A DNA stretch of 64,000 bases. Source: Ursus arctos (lineage: Eukaryota; Chordata; Mammalia; Carnivora; Ursidae). A program made the position numbers and the translations under genes. The notes under the pieces were generated by a model. The model ran no database searches and was not told the DNA's origin. It worked only from the letters and a program-made list of their open reading frames with translations. The first letter of the stretch is position 1; the number at the start of each line of letters is the position of its first letter. The stretch is from positions 44,089,833 through 44,153,832 of the forward strand of contig NW_026622764.1 in the NCBI RefSeq assembly GCF_023065955.2, read 5' to 3'. Positions 56,670 to 64,000 of the stretch are shown here, piece by piece.

Positions 56670-58702
56670 TGGTTCTCACATTTCCTGAGGGATCCAAATG
56701 TCCATAAGTAGAATGAAGAAAAACATACCTACTTCCTAAAGACACCAAATGATACCAATATATTTTGAGTCATATGGCTGCTAGGCTAGAAACTGGATGA
56801 ATTCTGTTTACTGCTGAGGAAACCCAGCCAGATGTCCAGCATCTGTATCTCAATTAATGGAGTTTATAATTTTGAGGATTATAGAGTTCTAAGGATGTAT
56901 CCATTGAGAATGCATCATACAGCATCATTTTGATTTCATGATGGTCAAAACCTGCATAAGATAATGTCTCTTATAATTTAGAAATAAGAGAGTCAATTAT
57001 GTTAGAAGCTGCATAATGTTTATGATTCTCCAGCTTTTTGCTAGAAGGAATTCTTAAATAGCCAGGTGAATAGAGAGAACATTTGTATGCTCAGGTAAAT
57101 AAACAGTAAATTTAGCAATTTTGGAATGGGGCAATATTAAGATGTGGTGAGAATATTTACTTATTAAAATCTAATGACCTAATAGTAATAACTTTAATGA
57201 TATCCATTATTTGGGATATGGCAGCAAATTTCTATTATCGACCCTTGGTTTAACTCATTATTTTGATCATCATATGGCCAGAATCTATTCTGTACTGTTC
57301 TGTTCAGTCTATTCCTGTATAATTAATGATAATTACTATCTTGGCAGGAGGTGGGAAGATCAAATAGAATCAATTAATATTGAGACAACCTCAACTTGTC
57401 ACAGAACAATATCCTATGTGTTTTCCTCTGGTGGATTTCCAGTTTCAGAAGTTCTAGCACTGCTGCTCCTTAAAACTTTACCTTACCTGGATGAGAGTCA
57501 TGAATCTCCGTCAAATCTTTGATCCTCAAGCTTAAGGGGCTATTTTTTAAAAATCTAAGTTCCTCTGATAAAGGTAGGATCTGTGCTTATTAAAGGTAGA
57601 CTTATAGACTATAAATTATCACCTTGCATTCAAGATTAACAGCGTGAGGCCAGTGAGATTTTTGTCTTCCATAAATAAAAAATAGTCTCAAAAGTCAGAT
57701 TTTAAGGATAGTCCAGGAGGCTTAAGCAAGCTCCTTATATCTTGCGGATCTTATTAATATTCCCTCTGGATAATTGCTGCTACATAAGCTAAATTTAGCT
57801 GCCAATGAGAAAAAACTAAATCAATACAATTGGCCAAAAGAAAGAAAGCGTATGATGCTCGTGACTGTGGAATTCATTACCTAAGTTGATAACAAGTAAG
57901 TAAATAACACTGAAATACAGCCAACCTCACCACACACTAGAAAGTAAAGAGAAACAGAATGATTGGGGCAAACTTCAGGGCTTTGTTTTTTGTTGCTTTG
58001 ATTAGCACTAAGTTTGCTATGCTGGTGAAAAGACTTGGAAACTTAGATTAGCAACCCACTAATGTTTCTAGTCGTGCTATATTTGGTTCCAGTTTTGAAC
58101 TTTTACATCACCTGTTTCTCTTTGTATTAAATGCTTGTAACCTTTTCTAATCATTAAAAAATTAGATTGGTTTCAAATGTTGTGAAATAATATTAATTTG
58201 CAACTGTCTTTTACACCTTTACTCTGTCAACCTTTTACTATTTGTAAAATAAATAAGGAATTTATAAAAGCACCAGTGGGGCAGCATGAATTTTTGTTTT
58301 CCTCAAGTAGAAAAATCCTTCTAATCTGAGACTGCCTAAAGCAGTGTTTATGATAAGTTCTTAATAAAGAGAGTATAACAACAATCCCCACAAAAATTTT
58401 TCTTAAGGCACCATGAATATACAGAGTCAAAAAATGTCTATTCTCTCCTTGTTTGGAAATTTTAAGCAGATCTTCCTCACTGAATACTTTTCCATTGCTT
58501 GAGGGACTGTATGGGACTGTTGTAGTATTTTTGGCTCTCAGAGGGTTTGCTTCTCAAGAAGCATCTTGTCCTGAAGAAATGTTTGGAGATCCATGGCTGT
58601 GATATAAAAGGAAGTGCTGTGCAGTGAAAGCATACTTTATGATAACTCGTCAACTGTCAATGCCAGAAAACCTTTCTAAAACATGAGCATTCCTATTTTG
58701 TT

Positions 58703-58737
<35 letters not shown>

Positions 58738-61339
58738 GACAGGGAGCTAGTGATCTGACACATTCTATCAAGCTGTATCATTAGGACTTTTACACAGACA
58801 CACACAAGTACAGTCATGCATACACACCGACTCACATTCATAAATGAAGCTAATTAAAGATACAATCACAGGACTAAGTGTAATTTGCTGTTTCCTTGCT
58901 AGTGTCTGCTAGTGGCCACTTTGCTACAGGCTATCATTTTTACTGCCAGTGGGAGTCAGTGATAAGCATAGAATTATTGCCCGATAATGACACCATTACT
59001 GTGTGTCACTACTGTATTTGGACTTGGGGCTATTTGTAACTTGTTTGATTCCCAGCGCAGAGCTGTAACTGAACAGAATATTCTAAATGTGCGCATTTGT
59101 TATCCAGATACCATAGATCAGGGTCAGCTGGAAGCAACAGACAGTACATTCAGGGCTGCTGTAAACTCATGTTGAGTTATGTCTGTGCAACCAACTCAAC
59201 ACCATTCACTCTTGGCATTTTCAGGTGGCACAGCCTCTGCACTGGTAATTTGTGCGTATTTGTGATCAAAAGTAGGTCCAGTAAGGGAAGCCATATGGTT
59301 TGTCGTTCGAGTCTGATGCATTTGTGAAGGAACAGATGCAAAATCGAGCACACCTGGAATTCAGAGGCAGAAGCCCTGACAGAGCAATCTGTTGTATAAC
59401 ACTATATATGCTTGAGGATTTGTGGGGATGAAGTCCCTACAGAAAAAACCTGCCTTGATATAACCCACATCTTAATACATAATCTACATTGGCTGTTGGG
59501 CATTTATTTTTCATGGTTGGATACATTTATACTCATATTAATTTTCTGTGACAATTGAGTAAATATGGTAGCAAGCAGTTCACTTGAAGGAATAAAAAGT
59601 GTAAGATGTATCATATGAAAATTCAGGCGGTGACTTAGCTATACTGTTTTGCAATGTTAGAGTAGGGTCTTGGTGAAGACAGAGAGTGCACTTCCATACA
59701 GTGAGTGGTGCATGTGGGTGTGTGGTCATTGCAGACTTGTAGAACTACACGTGGGTGGCTTCTTTTGCATTATTTTTGTGTTCTACCAATAGTGGGAGTG
59801 CCTCTGGTACAGAGGTAGACAGTGTTTGCAGAATGTCACATGGGGGACACATACTAGATTATTGAGGTCAAATATTATCATATAAAGCTGGACTCAGGAG
59901 GGAACTGAACCAAGGCACATTCTAGTTCTAGGGCATTTGGCAGTTAAAAATCCCACTTCTTTCTCTATTGCATATTAATGCAGTAATCCTGAATGACTGA
60001 CAGTCAGAGGGGTAGTATAGGCAGGAACAGACATAGAAGCTTCACAACATGGGGATATATAGAAAAGGCTCCTTTGGTTAGGACCATATGTTAACATCCG
60101 AACTGACCCCTGAGGATACATTAGCCCATCTTGGAGGAAACATCAAGATTTTTTTGACTGGAGAAAACAACAGAACAAAGAAAAAATGCAAGGATAGTCA
60201 CAGTGGTCAAAAGATGTGTTTCTGTATCCAGCAATTGTGTTAGGTTAGGGGAATGTCACTGTGTAGATTAAGAAGAAATGTTAAGTTTTGACAAGTTTTA
60301 TGTAGTTTTATATGAGAATTATGATAAAGGAGAGTATCATTATTTTTTAACTGATCCTATATTCTAATGGCAGTAATACAAGGTGAAAAAAGTGAACCAA
60401 ACAATTTTGTTTTAAGTAAAACTCAACAATGGGTTTTTTTCTTCTTTTACTGGGGAAATACAATTTTAGAAATTTCTTAAAAAATGGGGAGATGTTGAGG
60501 AAGAATTGTGGGTCAGAGAGATGAATCTATACAGGTCATCTTGGCTGCGAGGAATGAGGGACCAGACTAGGAGAGAAGGGGCTCAACTGTGGGAGGATTT
60601 GCAGTGCTCCCACCCAAGTGGGAGGGCAGTAACTAACAGGAAATACACTGCCCAGATGGAGTTATGTTCTTGATCAGAGTTGTCCCGTTGATGAAAGATA
60701 CCCCAGTCCTGGTTGCCTTGGCAAGAGGACCTTTATCTTATGTTAATGGCATTATAATTAGGAACAAAACATGAAGATTTTTAAGAGGCTGGGCCACGGA
60801 ATTACCTCCACCCTGGGGAGAGTCTGGGAGTAATTTGGGAGATTTTTATCCCACAAGGTATGTAATTAATGGACAGAATATTACTTTTATGTAGATATAT
60901 TAATGAAAGTACATGTGTAAGAGGGCTTGCAGGTACTGCTGATACATTAATACTCTACCAGTTCTTATCATGTCAATATTTTATATCCACCTGGCCTCCT
61001 TGGTCCTTACTATCACCATGGTGGTTTGGAAGAAAAGCCAAGAAATCAGAAACTCTGGACAGAGAAAAGCAGAAGCTCACACTCTTAGGGTCTTAAGAAG
61101 GGTTTGGAAAAATCTAGGTAGTTGCTGATTGAGTTTCTCCCTGATACTCGACATCACAGCCATAACATCCCCCCATAGCTCTGTGTCAGCTTACTTCATG
61201 CTCTTTTTTTCATACTATTATACATTTGGAAAATAGTTACCAGGATATATAATTTGTTTCACTAGTAACTAGGCCATGTAACATTGGTATATCTTGAGCA
61301 GCTACAAAGAGGATCAGGGTTATTTCAAAACAGTTTGAT
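56670..61339. other. 4.7-kb unassigned block
   Basis: No transposon is called with confidence. A (TTTA)n tract lies at 58702-58736. A weak MIR-like stretch may lie at 59830-59980. The 103-codon frame at 57211-57522 and the overlapping frames at 58987-59327 and 60869-61096 show no recognised domain. Confidence 0.4.
58702..58736. repeat. (TTTA)n microsatellite
   Basis: About eight to nine TTTA units. SINEC tails carry the complementary unit, but the flanking sequence on either side is not SINEC. Confidence 0.9.
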
Positions 61340-61435
61340 TTATTTAATGTCTTTGTCAAACACATATAGTGTTCAATATGTGCCAGGCACTGTTCTCAAC
61401 ATTTATCAGTATTAACATATTGTCATAGATATAAT
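61340..61435 (-). mobile_element. MIR/L2 3' end (antisense)
   Basis: 'tcaatatgtgccaggcactg' and 'ttctcaacatttatcagtat' match the antisense 3' terminus shared by MIR and L2. Confidence 0.7.
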
Positions 61436-62113
61436 TAGATGGATAATTCCTGGTGGGTTGTGGCAGAATTTGTTTTGCTTTGGCTAATTCAGATTATTGA
61501 AAAAAATATTATATGTATGTTGAGAGAGGTTCAAAATGTTAATGTGGAGAAATTGGACCTAAAATCCACATTCATTCAGGGTTCCTTATGTGTGGTCCAT
61601 GCTTCTCAAAGAAGTCCATGAATGGGCTTTCAGGATACTGCATTTATGAGTCTGCCTATAAAAGTCTGCCTACTCATTTTTTTATGGGGGAAAGGGTGTA
61701 TCTTCTTTATTAGATTCCCAAAGGCATCTGCAACTCCCAGTGGCAGTGGTGGTTTACATTGCTTAGCTTCCATCATCATCTCTTCCTTCTAAGTTCAGTC
61801 TTATGCAAATTGAAGAGGAAAATTAAAATATTTACTGTGTATGTAGATGCAAAGTGATGATATTGGCTTGGAAGGATTTTAGTTAAATTTCCTCTCTAAA
61901 AATGCATCAAAGTAAGAAAAAGGAATAGCAAGAAAAAGAAAAATAGAGGTAAACTCTGTAAAAACCATCAACAGTGCAATGAGAATAGAGAAACAACCCC
62001 AAACTGTAAAACATGAAGCATAACTCTCAAATCCTTGATGCCTAGCTTGAGACAAGAGTGTTTGCTGGCATCTGACACAAGTCTTCAAACTGGGGAAAAG
62101 CGCAGATTTCCTC
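61436..62113. other. Unassigned non-coding sequence
   Basis: Nothing recognised; an 81-codon minus frame at 61879-62124 has a hydrophobic C-terminal half but no domain. Confidence 0.4.
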
Positions 62114-62129
62114 AAAAGTGTCACAGTGA

Positions 62130-62315
62130 GGGGTGGCTGGGTGGCTCAGTCGGTTAAGCGTCCAACTCTTGATTTCAGCTCAGGTCCTGATCTCAGAGTC
62201 ATAAGATGGAGCTCCACCTTGGGCTCTTTGCTGGGCATGACGCCTGCTTATGTTTCTCTCTCTCCCTCCCCTCCCCCCCACACTCACCTGTTCTCTCTTT
62301 CTCTCTCTCTCAAAA
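62130..62315 (+). mobile_element. SINEC with 16-bp TSD
   Basis: Head 'ggtggctgggtggctcagtc', 'aactcttgatttcagctcag' and a (CT)n stretch ending in A8. The variant 'tccaactcttgatttc' differs from the common 'tctgccttcggctc' and marks another SINEC sub-family. The target copies 'aaaagtgtcacagtga' (62114-62129) and 'aaaagtggcacagtga' (62316-62331) differ once. Confidence 0.95.
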
Positions 62316-62331
62316 AAAAGTGGCACAGTGA

Positions 62332-62680
62332 ATAGAACTGGTAAACAAAGCATTCCTGCGATCATGGAATTTACATGATATTGTGGGAAGACAGAAAATA
62401 GAGTGTCCAACAAAGAAATTTTCTGATTATGGTAAATACTCCAAAGAAAATAAAATGAGGTGATCTCTGTTAAGTATCTGAGGATCTGTGGTCTCTGAGA
62501 CAGTGACATTTGAATGAGACCTGACTGACAGAAAGATAATAGCCTGGCAAATATTTGGGGCCACAGTTTGCCAGAAAGGGGGAAAAGCATGTAAAAGAAA
62601 TTCAAGTCAGGGATGATCTTGGCAGGGATAAGGAATAATAAGAAGGTCATTATGTCTGGCTTAAGCCAGTGGAAGAAGTG
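62332..62680 (-). mobile_element. L2 LINE 3' region (antisense)
   Basis: 'tcatggaatttacatgatat' near 62363, 'aagaaaataaaatgaggtga' near 62443, 'acagtgacatttgaatgaga' near 62500 and 'ggccacagtttgccagaaag' follow antisense L2. The left end lies close to the SINEC insertion. The 156-codon minus frame at 62180-62650 runs through L2 and SINE and is not a gene. Confidence 0.75.
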
Positions 62681-62694
62681 TTAGGAAATATAAA

Positions 62695-62790
62695 TGTTAT
62701 AAACCATGATGAATAACATTTATTATTGAAATAATTGAATAATTGTTATTCAATAATAATAATTGAATACCATTTATTATTATTTTTACT
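62695..62790. repeat. AT-rich tract with perfect hairpin
   Basis: Multiple AATAAT/TTATTA units. ATTGAATAA (62734-62742) and TTATTCAAT (62746-62754) pair perfectly around TTG; 'attattgaa' and 'ttcaataat' form a further nested pair. Confidence 0.75.
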
Positions 62791-64000
62791 CTGGAGGTGG
62801 AAAGAATTAGTAGTTGACTAATTTCTTCATCTTCCATAGCAGGGCATTTGTATGTACTTTTAAAGTTAACACATGTTGTTAAATAGCATGATTCCAACCT
62901 CTTAAAAATTTAGATCTAATGTCTTAATATTTAAATATTAATATGTCTGTGGTAAAGAAAATGTTAAAGTTGTTCAGCATTTCTTTTAGTTGCATTTTTT
63001 TCTTCTTCTGGTAAACTCAAAGGAAATCTAATATTTGTTTGGTAAAAGTAACAATGTGGTTATAGTTTTGTAATATTATGCTCTATTTCTTTCCTTCCTA
63101 TTTTCCTTCCTCCCTTCCTCCCTCCCTCCCTTCCTTTCTCCCTTCTTCCTTATTCTTACACAGGTAGGATATGCACAGGATATCTGAAATGATGTCCATC
63201 TATGGCAATGATAAATATTTTCACTTCTCTACTTGTTTATTCTTAGTTTTATAACAGGCATGAAATGTAACTTAATTATGTTATTCATTAATATTTTGTG
63301 GGGGTTTTGTTGCTATAATTTTTGTACTTACTTTCTTTGACCTAAGAGATTGAGTGATTCTGTGTTTTTGTTTCTTTCTTTCTCACTTCATTTCTAGCAT
63401 TTAGACATATTACCCAAGATCTTTGACCATCTTTTATAAATTGTAGCTTTCTTACTTTTCTCAGAGACACTGCAATATGAACGATTTCATCAAGATATTT
63501 CCTAGCCTCTTCTATACTCATGAATTTGAACACTTTCTTCTAGTCCATCATATTAAATAGAATTTCATTGATCTTTAATATCTTTCTCCTGGTGAGACCT
63601 ATAAACTAACACCTTATGATAAATTTTAGTAGCTAATGGCTGTTGATATGACAGTTTTAAAAATGACTCTTCTTGTTCATCATTTTTTCTTTGGATATGG
63701 GAGTTTTAGAACTGCCTGCTTCTATTTTTGATATATTCTGTTTAATAATATTCTCAAAACTGCGGTATGTGCTTATCTTTAAGTTTGTATGTAAACACAT
63801 GTTTTAGGATAAGCATTTTTGTTAGTAAATAAGTTTTAAAAGGGTTGATCTAATCTATTCATTTTATCTCATTTTTAAGTAACTGAACCCAAGATTGCTC
63901 CTTGAACTAATTATGAATGCTGTGGTAGATTGTATTATCATTCCCAAGTCTTCACTTTCTTCATATTATAGGGTTATACTTCCACACCTTTTACTATGTA
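62791..64000. other. Unassigned AT-rich sequence with CT tract
   Basis: Apart from the (TTCC/TCCC)n tract no repeat is called. The window ends in unassigned sequence. Confidence 0.4.
63086..63156. repeat. (TTCC/TCCC)n polypyrimidine tract
   Basis: About 70 bp of mostly pure pyrimidine with TTCC, TCCC and TTCT units and one short TA-containing break. Confidence 0.9.

Noticed and set aside
62180..62650. 156-codon minus-strand open frame
   Set aside because: It runs through an antisense L2 fragment into the SINEC at 62130-62315; the Arg/Glu-rich end is translated (CT)n repeat.

Overview
The window is non-coding DNA from a mammal of the order Carnivora, suborder Caniformia. Eleven tRNA-Lys-derived SINEC elements are present. 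They carry the typical carnivore head (gcacctgggtggctcag), a CT-rich middle and an AATAAA/poly-A tail. One of them, at 31990-32196, has the sub-family sequence I associate with giant panda and bear genomes (SINEC1_AMe type), so a bear (Ursidae) is my best guess for the source. The window is AT-rich. I recognise no protein-coding exon with confidence, no rRNA or functional tRNA gene and no CRISPR array. It looks like an intergenic region or part of a very large intron.

Layout. 0-5 kb: an old L1 3' end, an L2 fragment, a MIR and an L2 3' end. 5-13 kb: a SINEC, then a dense set of ancient repeats: L2 at 6.8, 7.8-9.1 and 11.7-12.7 kb, several MIRs, a carnivore L1 3' end at 10.1 kb and a MER20 hAT element. 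13-17 kb: mostly repeat-free, with a 176-codon chance-length ORF and a candidate conserved element at 16.7-16.9 kb. 17-29 kb: microsatellites, a MER2 (Tigger2-derived) element, a 1.5-kb antisense old L1, a solo MLT1-type LTR, an L3/CR1 fragment, and an L1M 3' end at 28.6-29.4 kb. 30-34 kb: two L2 copies, two SINECs including the bear-type one, and a hAT-like element. 35-37.3 kb: the only GC-rich, CpG-dense interval (about 36.27-36.71 kb), next to an antisense MLT1-like LTR that itself contains a SINEC. 37.8-43.5 kb: an antisense L1, a SINEC and several L2/MIR fragments. 43.5-46.8 kb: low in repeats, with candidate conserved elements. 47.6-51.45 kb: a nearly full-length L2 fossil interrupted by a 475-bp Tigger-type transposon and by two nested SINECs. 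51.5-64 kb: an L3/CR1 fragment, a few SINECs, MIR/L2 remnants and simple repeats in otherwise unassigned sequence.

No genes here work together. What can be read is a layered history of insertions: L2/MIR/L3 oldest, then DNA transposons and MaLR LTRs, then L1, then SINEC. Target-site duplications support many of the younger insertions. The points most worth checking are the CpG-dense interval with an octamer and a perfect palindrome just upstream, the layered L2 fossil, and the repeat-poor blocks with homeodomain/POU-type motifs. I found no convincing new biological system. All family names come from memory of consensus sequences and need a RepeatMasker run.
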